Position numbers and translations under genes: made by a program | The notes under the pieces: model-generated | What the model saw: the letters and a program-made list of their open reading frames with translations, nothing else | Told to the model about the DNA's origin: nothing | Database searches by the model: none | Assembly: GCA_937881505.1 (NCBI GenBank) | Contig: CALGEM010000352.1 | Span: 1-10,891, forward strand | Direction: 5' to 3' | DNA from: an uncultured euryarchaeote | Lineage (GTDB): Archaea; Thermoplasmatota; Poseidoniia; Poseidoniales; Poseidoniaceae | DNA: 10,891 nucleotides | Shown here: positions 1 through 6,256 of the stretch, piece by piece | Layout: the number at the start of each line of letters is the position of its first letter | Numbering within the stretch: the stretch's first letter is position 1

Positions 1-75
1 GAGGACTACTGCGCCATCGCCGAAGAGCGACTCAGCCAAACGAAAGCCTTGGACCTCGACGACATCGTCGTTTAA
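1..75 (+). CDS. C-terminal end of an unidentified protein (partial)
   Basis: Reading frame 1 is open from the window edge to a TAA at 73-75 and encodes 24 residues ending in LDLDDIVV. The tail is acidic and hydrophilic, and it is too short to assign to a family. Its stop codon overlaps the stop codon of the convergent minus-strand gene (72-74), which supports this as a real gene end in a compact genome. No terminator-like T tract follows, so any transcription stop would fall inside the neighbour. Confidence 0.55.
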   Translation, partial: EDYCAIAEERLSQTKALDLDDIVV

Positions 76-740
76 TCCTTGAGCATGTTCTCCCAAAACG
101 AGCCGCTGGGTGGCTCTTCAACCGTTGTTGCTTCCTCTGACACAGGCCATGAGAATTCTTCGCCCCTCACCGTCTCGTGGACGGGAGGTTGGATTTCAAC
201 GACCGTCCGCTGAGCATCGTCCAGCACCACTTGATGTTCTGCTTTGCTCGCTTTGGCGATGCCTCGCCCAATCACCACGTGGGCGATCATACCTAAACAG
301 CAAAACCCAGCCCCAACATCTGCAATCGAATTTCCGAAGGCATAATCCTCCATGAACGCATCAACATCACCTTCAACGGCCATGATGCTCACCCAATCGG
401 TTGCCTCGTAGTTGTAGCGGCCAGTGGACAGGTTGTGAATTCGAAATTGATAGGTACTGGAGGACGCCCAATCCTCACAACTCGTTTTCTCAACGGGTAC
501 TGGGTTGTACAGTTCGTCCTCAAGCAGGAACTCAAACCCTTCGCAGTTGGCTTCAACCTCTTCAGCCACGACGATGATGGTAAGACCCTCTTCGAAGTCG
601 GTGACAAAAAGTTCGCCTCGCTGACCATAGTCCAATTCGTTGGCGCCTGATTCGGTGTAGGTCGCTCCGATGACCAACAGCAGGAGCCCAAGAAGGACCA
701 AAGTGAAGAAGACAGGCTTGTACCACCGCTTCTCTGCCAT
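72..740 (-). CDS. Two-span membrane protein with an external domain, unknown function
   Basis: This 222-residue protein matches no family I recognise. The N-terminus has basic residues (EKRWYK) followed by a strong hydrophobic helix at about 9-27. A second hydrophobic segment rich in Gly and Cys lies at about 139-159 and is followed by basic residues (RGIAKASK). By the positive-inside rule both ends are cytoplasmic, and residues 28-138 form an acidic, strand-rich extracytoplasmic domain. C66 and C88 in that domain could form a disulfide. The tail (about 165-222) is acidic and proline-rich, probably disordered. The ATG at 740 is preferred because it directly precedes the basic residues and membrane helix. 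An ATG ten bases upstream (750) is out of frame. The gene diverges from the M24 peptidase across 741-872, where I found no convincing TATA box for either gene. Confidence 0.72.
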   Translation of the reverse strand: MAEKRWYKPVFFTLVLLGLLLLVIGATYTESGANELDYGQRGELFVTDFEEGLTIIVVAEEVEANCEGFEFLLEDELYNPVPVEKTSCEDWASSSTYQFRIHNLSTGRYNYEATDWVSIMAVEGDVDAFMEDYAFGNSIADVGAGFCCLGMIAHVVIGRGIAKASKAEHQVVLDDAQRTVVEIQPPVHETVRGEEFSWPVSEEATTVEEPPSGSFWENMLKD

Positions 741-872
741 GATGGGCCATGCCCTCTCCTCAGTTTCTACTTTGGCGTTACTTTCGCTCTTTCCGATGTT
801 TTGCCAAAAGCACGCACCTCACCGGTTGTTTGTTGCGATTGGGTTTTGAACGGGGGGCGTTCACCTTGTACC

Positions 873-2153
873 ATGACCTCGTGGTCCACCTCGGATATCG
901 TCGGGCCGGACGGCGAGGATTGGCGCGTGCCGGTCTCGGAACTTGAGGCCCGCCAAGCCCGTTTGGCCGAGATGTTGGCAGCGGCCAACCTCCCGGGGGC
1001 GTTGATTCAACATCCCGTTGACCTCTACTACTATGCAGGCGGCCGACAAGACGGGTCGCTCTTCGTGCCCGCCAAGGGCGCGGGCGGGAGCGTGGAAGCC
1101 GGTGGCGATGGTCCCGTGGCCTTTGTCCGACGCTCGCTCAAGCGGGCCGTTTGGGAAGCCGGTGGCGATAATGCTCCGCACCTTATCGAGGCTTTTCCCC
1201 GTCTCTCCACCTTCGCCGAGTACCTCCAGAGCAAGGGCGTCAACGGTGCACCAGCGCTTCAGTTCGGTGAAGCCCCAGGGACGTTCACCGCTCGTTTTGA
1301 TTCAGCACTCTCCTCATTGGGGAAGTGCGGGGACGCTACGTCCGTTATTCACCGACAGCGCGAGATGAAATCGGCATGGGAAATTGAGCAAATGGACATC
1401 GGCGCTTCGGTGCAAATGCGGATGTTCGAAGCGGTTCAGGCCGTCGGGGGTGAGGGCATGAGCGAACTTGACATGGTGGCGGCGGCCGAGGCCGTCAGTC
1501 GCAGCGAAGGCTTTGGTGGCAATGTGCAGATGCGACGCTATCCGCTCCAATGTGACCGTGGTGTCATCGTGGCCGGGCGCGCCGGCGGCATCCCTTCCTT
1601 CTTTGATTCAGCCGTTGGTGGCACCGGCCCGCACCCCCTCAGCGGCATGGGTTCAGGTTTCAGCCGGGTGAAGAAAGGCGAGCCGGTGCTGGTGGATTTG
1701 GTTCACGCCCATCGCGGCTACATGGTGGACGCAACGCGTATGTTTGTCTCCGGCCACCTTCAAGAAGGGTGGCAGCAACGACTTGACGATATGATCGCCG
1801 TCAAGGAAGAAGTCGTCGATGTGCTCGACCAGGGCCTCAACTGCAGTCAGGCTTGGGAAGCCGGCCTTGCGCTGGCGACGGAATTGGGCTACGCCGACCA
1901 TCTCATGGGCACCAAGCCCGACCAGAGCCGTTTCTTGGGTCATTCCATCGGCTTGCAACTCGACGAATCGCCCGTGGTGGCGGCCGGCTTTGACCGACCG
2001 CTTCCGGTTGGGGGAACGATGGCCATTGAGCCAAAAGCGGTCTACGCTGAGGGCAGCGTGGGCAGCGAAGACACCTGGGTTCGCGACGAGGAAGGCATGC
2101 GCCCCATCACCGCAGACGGTGCGCTTCCTTGGGTGATGGAGTGGGATGCATGA
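873..2153 (+). CDS. M24B family metallopeptidase (Xaa-Pro aminopeptidase/dipeptidase-like)
   Basis: This 426-residue protein has the two-domain creatinase/aminopeptidase P layout. The N-terminal creatinase-like domain (about 20-160) begins with an ELEARQARLAEML helix and the strand GALIQHPVDLYYYAGG. The C-terminal pita-bread domain (about 165-420) follows. All five family metal ligands can be placed: D275 and D286 (eleven apart, in LVDL and VDATRMF), H357 (FLGHSIGL), E386 (AIEP) and E399 (GSED). It should therefore be an active dinuclear metal peptidase that removes or cleaves residues next to proline, probably in the cytoplasm since no signal peptide is seen. The ATG at 873 is chosen. A TTG at 801 would add 24 residues unlike the family. 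The gene is first in a + strand string and overlaps the next start by ATGA. The exact substrate class (aminopeptidase P or prolidase) cannot be settled by eye. Confidence 0.9.
   Translation: MTSWSTSDIVGPDGEDWRVPVSELEARQARLAEMLAAANLPGALIQHPVDLYYYAGGRQDGSLFVPAKGAGGSVEAGGDGPVAFVRRSLKRAVWEAGGDNAPHLIEAFPRLSTFAEYLQSKGVNGAPALQFGEAPGTFTARFDSALSSLGKCGDATSVIHRQREMKSAWEIEQMDIGASVQMRMFEAVQAVGGEGMSELDMVAAAEAVSRSEGFGGNVQMRRYPLQCDRGVIVAGRAGGIPSFFDSAVGGTGPHPLSGMGSGFSRVKKGEPVLVDLVHAHRGYMVDATRMFVSGHLQEGWQQRLDDMIAVKEEVVDVLDQGLNCSQAWEAGLALATELGYADHLMGTKPDQSRFLGHSIGLQLDESPVVAAGFDRPLPVGGTMAIEPKAVYAEGSVGSEDTWVRDEEGMRPITADGALPWVMEWDA
1094..1169 (+). repeat. Pair of 16-base direct repeats inside the M24 gene
   Basis: The 16-mer GGAAGCCGGTGGCGAT occurs at 1094-1109 and again at 1154-1169, exactly 60 bases apart and in the same frame. 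It encodes EAGGD twice in the N-terminal domain of the metallopeptidase. The intervening sequence is not obviously repeated. This may be coincidence driven by codon bias, or the remnant of a short duplication. Confidence 0.5.
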
Positions 2154-2413
2154 CACAAGAACACGAACAAGAGGAGTTCTCCGAGAAGACCGAAGGCTGG
2201 GATGAAGAGGATGTTGGCAAGCGCATTGAGAAGCGTGTCACGCCCAACGGGACCTACTTCAACGAACTCATCGTGAACGTCTTTTGCGCCATGTGCGGCG
2301 CCTCTTTTATCGGCCCTTCCCGTGAAGCCGGCGGCTTTCTGGGTGGGCATGAATGCCTTCACGCTTGGGAATTTGGTCAAGTGATGGGGCGCAGCGACGG
2401 CCTGACCGAGTGA
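2150..2413 (+). CDS. Small acidic protein with a possible Cys/His metal site
   Basis: This 87-residue protein has an acidic, probably flexible N-terminal part (residues 1-30, with many Glu). A compact second half carries C46-x2-C49 (FCAMCGASF) and, after a glycine-rich loop, H67-x-C69-x-H71 (GHECLH). The spacing suits one zinc ion held by two Cys and a Cys/His pair, a treble-clef or ribbon-like arrangement, but I do not recognise the family. The ATG at 2150 is chosen because it overlaps the peptidase stop as ATGA and has a GGAG at 2138-2141, eight bases upstream. An in-frame TTG at 2129 is less likely. Translational coupling to the M24 gene suggests a shared transcript. A structural, nucleic-acid-binding or regulatory role are all possible. 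Confidence 0.75.
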   Translation: MTQEHEQEEFSEKTEGWDEEDVGKRIEKRVTPNGTYFNELIVNVFCAMCGASFIGPSREAGGFLGGHECLHAWEFGQVMGRSDGLTE

Positions 2414-2465
2414 GTCAAGGATTTGCACCACATCATTGAAGGGTCGCACGACCACCACGAAATTC

Positions 2466-3266
2466 ATGGTCGCCAAGCCCTACTCCAGCAGCCACATCGC
2501 GGCGGTGTCGTCGCATTTCACGACCATGCGTTTGTCGGGCGATGTCAAAGACCGATTGGTGACCCTGCTGTGCGAAGAACTTGACCGCTTGGTGCCCCGC
2601 ATGGAGGACGAGACGCTCACACAAGACCCGGAGCGTAAGACCTTGGACGACCCAAGGCGCAGCCGACTCAATTACAACCGCACTCGCGAGCTCATGGGCG
2701 ACCGCATCAAGAACGTGGAATCGGTGGGTTCCGCCGCCGTTCAAGCGGGCATTGACCATCTCGAAAACCACCTCGCTCAGATTCTGCGCCACGCAGCCGA
2801 GGCTGCGGAACGAGACCGTGTCGCCACCATCAAGCCCCGCCACCTCGACCGAGCCCTGCTCAACATGAAAGCCGGCGAGGGCGAAGAAGAAGGTCAGGCG
2901 GTTGCAGAGGCCGGTGCGGCTGAGGAATTCGTGGCGGGTCAAGCCGGCGGCCTCATCACGGCCACAGGCTTGCTCTCCATGGCCAAAAGCATCGCCCGAA
3001 TGGGCGTCACCAAAGACGCACTTGACGAGTTGCTCTACCTTTACGCCGAAGTGTTGGAAGATTTGGAGGAGGACATTCGAAACCACGCTCAACTCGGCAG
3101 CAACCCCGTTCATTTCATCGAATCCATCAACGCCATGCGCGGCATGATGACCCTTGGTTGGATTCGTGCTCGTCTGACGCGAGCGGCCGAGCATGCCAAA
3201 GGTCGCGGTGCCAAAACCATCGAACTTCAGGACATCATCGACAGCCAATCCTACACCATGGAGTGA
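2466..3266 (+). CDS. Two-part histone-fold protein with H2A-like motif
   Basis: This 266-residue protein is about four times the length of a normal archaeal histone. Residues 70-134 read as a full histone fold: helix 1 (about 70-82), loop, long helix 2 (about 88-116), loop 2 ending in T121, and helix 3 with KPRHLDRAL (123-131), closely resembling the PRHL helix of eukaryotic H2A. An acidic Glu/Ala/Gly linker (135-162) follows. The C-terminal half has SMAKSIARMGVTKDAL (171-186), which looks like helix 1/loop/helix 2, and GRGAKTIELQDIID (246-259), which looks like the loop 2/helix 3 of archaeal histones, with an insert inside helix 2. Residues 10-45 echo 163-204, suggesting internal duplication. 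DNA packaging or gene regulation is inferred. The ATG at 2466 lacks a clear Shine-Dalgarno; an in-frame TTG at 2436 has AAGGAT 13 bases upstream, so the start is uncertain. Confidence 0.8.
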   Translation: MVAKPYSSSHIAAVSSHFTTMRLSGDVKDRLVTLLCEELDRLVPRMEDETLTQDPERKTLDDPRRSRLNYNRTRELMGDRIKNVESVGSAAVQAGIDHLENHLAQILRHAAEAAERDRVATIKPRHLDRALLNMKAGEGEEEGQAVAEAGAAEEFVAGQAGGLITATGLLSMAKSIARMGVTKDALDELLYLYAEVLEDLEEDIRNHAQLGSNPVHFIESINAMRGMMTLGWIRARLTRAAEHAKGRGAKTIELQDIIDSQSYTME

Positions 3267-3270
3267 TGGC

Positions 3271-3594
3271 ATGGACATCTCCGCACTGACCGATGCCCAA
3301 CGGGTGCTCGGTACGACCAAGCCGACGTTGCTCATTTTGGGTCGGCCAACATGCGATGATTGTCAAGAATTCTACAGCCGGTTGAACGGGTGGGAGGCGC
3401 CCGTCCCGCTTGAGGTGTTGACGCTGAACCTGAGAGCACCTGAAGGGGACGTGTTCCGTTTGGCCAATCCTTGGGTGACTGCCATTGATTTCGTTCCGTT
3501 CAACGTACTGTATCTCAACGGAGAGCCAGTGGACCAGTGGACGGGCGGAGACCTCGCTCGTTTGGAAGCTGGATTGAGCGCCTTGGAGGGATGA
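3271..3594 (+). CDS. Thioredoxin-fold protein with CDDC motif
   Basis: This 107-residue protein has the thioredoxin order. A strand (TLLILGRP, 19-26) leads into a redox motif C28-D-D-C31 and a helix (QEFYSRL). After a central segment, the likely cis-proline P76 (DFVPFNVLYLNGE) precedes the last strands. It probably catalyses thiol-disulfide exchange in the cytoplasm, since no signal peptide or membrane segment is seen. The active-site dipeptide DD is acidic, unlike the GP of classical thioredoxin or the PY/PH of glutaredoxin and DsbA, so its redox potential and partners are hard to guess. The ATG at 3271 is chosen: it lies four bases after the histone-like gene's stop and has GGAGTGA just upstream. 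Its stop overlaps the next start (ATGA). Coupling to the histone-like gene suggests co-expression. Confidence 0.82.
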   Translation: MDISALTDAQRVLGTTKPTLLILGRPTCDDCQEFYSRLNGWEAPVPLEVLTLNLRAPEGDVFRLANPWVTAIDFVPFNVLYLNGEPVDQWTGGDLARLEAGLSALEG

Positions 3595-4430
3595 ATCTGG
3601 ACGCCACCTCAATTCTCCTCTCTGCCCTGTTTGCGGGCATCGTTGCGACCGCCGTGACCGTGGCCATCGAGAAGTGGGGTGGATTGGTTGGTGGATTGCT
3701 TGGCACTATCCCCTCGACCATCGTGCCGGCTGGTATCGGCATGTACATGACGGGCGGCGAAGACGAAATCGTCAGCAGCATGATGGTGGTGCCGCTTGGC
3801 ATGCTGCTGAATGCGATGTTTTTGGGAGCATGGTTGGTGCTTCCGCGTTGGTTCGCCAACACCTCTCGTCCACTTCTTTTGACTTCTTTTGGGGCCCTCA
3901 CTTTTTGGTGTGTTTTGGGCATTGGTGTGTGGTTTCTTCTTCAACATACAGTCATTGGCATCCTTCTCACGGAACGAGAACTTGCCCTCGTCGGGCTTGC
4001 TCTCTTGGTCGTCATCTCGGTGTGGTTCAACCGGCATCCTCAGCCCACGCCAAAAGGAACCAACGCTGTTTCCAAAACCGTTCTGCTCGCTCGAGGGACG
4101 ATGGCGGCCTCCGCCATCGGGGTCGCCGTTTGGATGGCCGGCCTCGGTCTCCCGCTTCTCGCAGGCTTGGCCAGCGTGTTTCCGGCCATTTTTCTGACCA
4201 GCATGGTGGCGCTGTGGTTGGCTCAGGGGCCCACCGTTCCACAAGGAGCAGCGGGCCCGATGATGCTCGGCGGTGCCAGTGTAGCCGTGTACGCCAACCT
4301 TGCCATGTGGTCGCTTCCAGCCTACGGTGCCTTGCTCGGCTCGCTCATTGCGTGGGTTGGCTCGGTGGTTGGTTGGTCCCTGCCTGCCTTCATGGTGCTG
4401 CGCAAACACCACGCTTCGGTCAGCGATTGA
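3591..4430 (+). CDS. Polytopic membrane protein with internal repeat, unknown function
   Basis: This 279-residue, highly hydrophobic protein has about eight or nine predicted membrane spans (roughly 5-25, 33-53, 60-85, 97-119, 130-147, 167-187, 188-211, 224-242, 246-268). Residues 33-81 and 190-240 look related. Both have a Gly/Leu helix reaching an (I/F)P motif (P41; P198), then a Gly-rich turn and a second helix with Gly/Met that ends in NAMFLGAW or ANLAMW. That suggests an ancient duplication like those of small transporters. The short GlpM/DUF3147-type membrane proteins are a possible relative, but I cannot confirm this. The ATG at 3591 overlaps the upstream stop as ATGA, with GGAGGG directly before it. 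The last 11 bases overlap the convergent DUF59 gene. Transport or membrane homeostasis is only a guess. Confidence 0.8.
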   Translation: MNLDATSILLSALFAGIVATAVTVAIEKWGGLVGGLLGTIPSTIVPAGIGMYMTGGEDEIVSSMMVVPLGMLLNAMFLGAWLVLPRWFANTSRPLLLTSFGALTFWCVLGIGVWFLLQHTVIGILLTERELALVGLALLVVISVWFNRHPQPTPKGTNAVSKTVLLARGTMAASAIGVAVWMAGLGLPLLAGLASVFPAIFLTSMVALWLAQGPTVPQGAAGPMMLGGASVAVYANLAMWSLPAYGALLGSLIAWVGSVVGWSLPAFMVLRKHHASVSD

Positions 4431-4716
4431 CGGCACGGGTCCAACGGGGTGCGGCGGGGATGTCAACCACATGCACCTGAACATAGGTGACGCCCTTGAC
4501 TTCGGACAGGCGCTTTCGCAGCGCATCGAGGTCGAGCAGGCAACAAGGGCAGTGCGGTCGCGCCGGTTTGACCGTCAAGTTCACCTCACCGTCCTCAGCG
4601 ACGTCAACGTGCTGAACGACGTCAAGTTCGGGATAGGGACGGGTATCGTGGGGGTCGTTCCACGACGATAACACGCGAGCGACCCGTCGTTGGAGGGCCA
4701 CGTGCTTTCGTCCCAT
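4420..4716 (-). CDS. MIP18 family (DUF59) protein, probable Fe-S cluster assembly factor
   Basis: This 98-residue protein fits the MIP18/DUF59 pattern. Helix 1 (VARVLSSW) is followed by the DP element (NDPHD, 20-24), a strand pair (VVQHVDVAEDGEVNLTV), the conserved Cys-Pro turn (PHCPCC, C56, C58, C59), an amphipathic helix (LDALRKRLSEV) and a closing GV-x-YVQVHVVD strand. Known members (SufT, PaaD, CIA2/MIP18) take part in Fe-S cluster maturation. Here the usual CP turn is extended with extra cysteines, HCPCC, which is unusual and may alter metal binding. The ATG at 4716 lies nine bases past the xseB stop with GAGGCG upstream, so it is the last gene of the minus-strand string. Its end overlaps the convergent membrane-protein gene by 11 bases. 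A link to the ferredoxin upstream in the same string is plausible. Confidence 0.78.
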   Translation of the reverse strand: MGRKHVALQRRVARVLSSWNDPHDTRPYPELDVVQHVDVAEDGEVNLTVKPARPHCPCCLLDLDALRKRLSEVKGVTYVQVHVVDIPAAPRWTRAVNR

Positions 4717-4725
4717 GCACTCGCC

Positions 4726-4947
4726 TCAGTCGTCGTCCTTCACCAAGGCTTCGGCTTCATCCAGTCGCATTTCTGCCAATCGGCCCTCAACTTCGCCGAG
4801 TTCTGCTTGGCAGCGCTTCAACAACGCCGTGCCTTCCTCAAACATGGCCAAGGTCTCGTCCAAGTTTTTCCCACCTCGTTCAAGTTGTGCCACCAGGTCT
4901 TCCAGTCTTCGCAAGGCTTCGTCATAGGTCATCGTTTCTTCCGTCAT
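4726..4947 (-). CDS. xseB: Exodeoxyribonuclease VII small subunit
   Basis: This 73-residue protein has the XseB signature: MTYDEALRRLEDLVAQLE, then LDETLAMFEEGTALLKRCQ, then a final coiled-coil helix ending in an acidic tail. The length is typical for the family. Small subunits assemble on the XseA large subunit to form exonuclease VII, which degrades single-stranded DNA in both directions without needing ATP. The start at 4947 overlaps the xseA stop as ATGA, so the two should be translationally coupled and made together. Met6 is an alternative start but the ATGA overlap favours 4947. The family is widespread in bacteria and patchy in archaea, which suggests ancient transfer together with xseA. 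Confidence 0.94.
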   Translation of the reverse strand: MTEETMTYDEALRRLEDLVAQLERGGKNLDETLAMFEEGTALLKRCQAELGEVEGRLAEMRLDEAEALVKDDD

Positions 4948-6206
4948 CGTTCATCCTCCAGGGGTTCAATGCTGTGCACGTCGGCGGCCGCTTGACCGTC
5001 GGCGAATTGGAGTTGGATGGTCTGCCCTTCTTTCAGGTTCGCCACGTCCGAGATGACCGTCCCTTGGTCGTCTTGGACCATGGAGTAGCCACGCTCCAGC
5101 ACCCGCTTGGGGTGGGCGGCGTTCAGGGTCGCTTCGAGTTGGGCCAAACGCTGTTGTCGTCCCGAAACGGTGGCCTCCATGCTGCGCTGCATTCGGTGGT
5201 TCAAGCGACTGAGGCGCTCCTTGGCAGCGTAGATGCCTTTGCCGGGAGCGTGGCGCAGTTGACTCGTCAAGAGAGCGAGGTGCTGGCGCCATTCCTGTAG
5301 GCGCCGTTGCATGGCACCCTTGATGCGCAGGTCAAATTCGTCGAGGAGCTGGACCATGGCGTGGCGCTCGGGAACGAGCCGTTCGATGGCGTTGGAGGGC
5401 GTTGAGGCGCGCACGTCGGCGACGAGGTCCGAGACCAGGTGGTCCTGTTCATGACCCACCGCTGAGATGATGGGCACGGTGCTGGCGAGGATGGCTCGCA
5501 CGACCGGCTCCAGATTGAAGGCCCAGAGGTCCTCGGGTGAGCCACCGCCTCGCCCCACGATGACGGCGTCCACCGGTGGTAGGCCGAGGCGACTCGCCAC
5601 CTCTGGACGGGCTAAGGCTCGGGTAACGGCCAGTCCGCGTACGATTTCTTTGGCAGCGTGTTCGCCCTGAACCAGCACTTCGATGACGGTTGTTCGCAGG
5701 CCCGGCCAACGGTCGGCCATGAGTTGCCGCATGTCGGAAAGGGCCGCTGAATCGGCTCCGGTGACGATCGCCACGTGCTTTGGCAGCAACGGCAGGCGGC
5801 GAGAGGGAATGTCCAGAGAACCTTCAGCACGGAGCGTTTCGATGAGTTGGCGTTTCGCCTCCTCCATGGCGCCGAGCGTTTGAACCGGCTGGATGCGGGC
5901 GACGACGATTTGCAGCCGACCTCGTTTGGGCCAAACATCAACGCTGCCGATGATGATAACCTCACTCCCGACCTTGATGGAAGGGCTGACGGTCAGGCGA
6001 GCACTCCGCCAAATCACGCAATCCATCTGCCCGTCATCGTCTCGCAGGGTGAAGTAGATGTTGCCGTTGTGGACGCTCCACGAAGAGACCTCGCCCTGCA
6101 GGGCCTGATGTTGAAACAGGGGGTCGTTCTTGACCGTATGTTGGACCAGTCGTGCAAACTGTCCGATGGGCAGCGGGCCCGTCGTCGTTTCATGACCCGC
6201 TGACAT
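4944..6206 (-). CDS. xseA: Exodeoxyribonuclease VII large subunit
   Basis: This 420-residue protein is a full-length XseA. The N-terminal OB-fold for single-stranded DNA binding (about 12-108) contains GEVSSWSVHNGNIYFTLRD. The catalytic domain follows, with VAIVTGADSAALSDM (145-159), the hallmark RGGGSPEDLWAFN (219-231), and PIISAVGHEQDHLVSDLVAD (245-264) continuing into VRASTPS. A coiled-coil region (about 280-362) holds the small subunits, and the family's C-terminal motif RVLERGYSMV is at 368-377. The key residues of the family (the RGGGS loop, H252, D255, D264) are present, so activity is expected. It lies 50 bases after the 66-residue membrane gene. No clear Shine-Dalgarno precedes the ATG at 6206, so it may have its own start of transcription or be leaderless. 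It is coupled to xseB. The role is trimming single-stranded DNA in repair and recombination. Confidence 0.96.
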   Translation of the reverse strand: MSAGHETTTGPLPIGQFARLVQHTVKNDPLFQHQALQGEVSSWSVHNGNIYFTLRDDDGQMDCVIWRSARLTVSPSIKVGSEVIIIGSVDVWPKRGRLQIVVARIQPVQTLGAMEEAKRQLIETLRAEGSLDIPSRRLPLLPKHVAIVTGADSAALSDMRQLMADRWPGLRTTVIEVLVQGEHAAKEIVRGLAVTRALARPEVASRLGLPPVDAVIVGRGGGSPEDLWAFNLEPVVRAILASTVPIISAVGHEQDHLVSDLVADVRASTPSNAIERLVPERHAMVQLLDEFDLRIKGAMQRRLQEWRQHLALLTSQLRHAPGKGIYAAKERLSRLNHRMQRSMEATVSGRQQRLAQLEATLNAAHPKRVLERGYSMVQDDQGTVISDVANLKEGQTIQLQFADGQAAADVHSIEPLEDER

Positions 6207-6256
6207 AAGTGGAAAGGGGCGTCAAGGGTTCTTGAAGCATCGGGCTTCGCTCGTTG

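Noticed and set aside
562..750. A 62-codon minus-strand open frame starting at the ATG at 750
   Set aside because: It is out of frame with the membrane protein, Arg/His-rich and without features; the 740 start gives a coherent membrane protein.
801..872. Extension of the M24 peptidase to a TTG at 801
   Set aside because: The 24 extra residues lie before the normal family start and contain no signal peptide; the ATG at 873 is more likely.
2433..3335. A 300-codon open frame on the minus strand opposite the histone-like gene
   Set aside because: It is an antisense shadow of a GC-rich gene. The sequence is rich in His/Val/Gly with no recognisable motif, and the + strand product has clear histone-fold features and a linked neighbour.
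3609..4526. A 305-codon open frame on the minus strand opposite the polytopic membrane protein
   Set aside because: Its product is a Lys/His/Gly/Pro-rich hydrophilic sequence typical of the antisense of a hydrophobic gene, and it runs through the DUF59 gene on the same strand.
6232..6248. Small inverted repeat GAAGC-ATCGG-GCTTC between the 66-residue gene and xseA
   Set aside because: The stem is only five base pairs with no T tract after it, so a terminator or regulatory hairpin is not supported.
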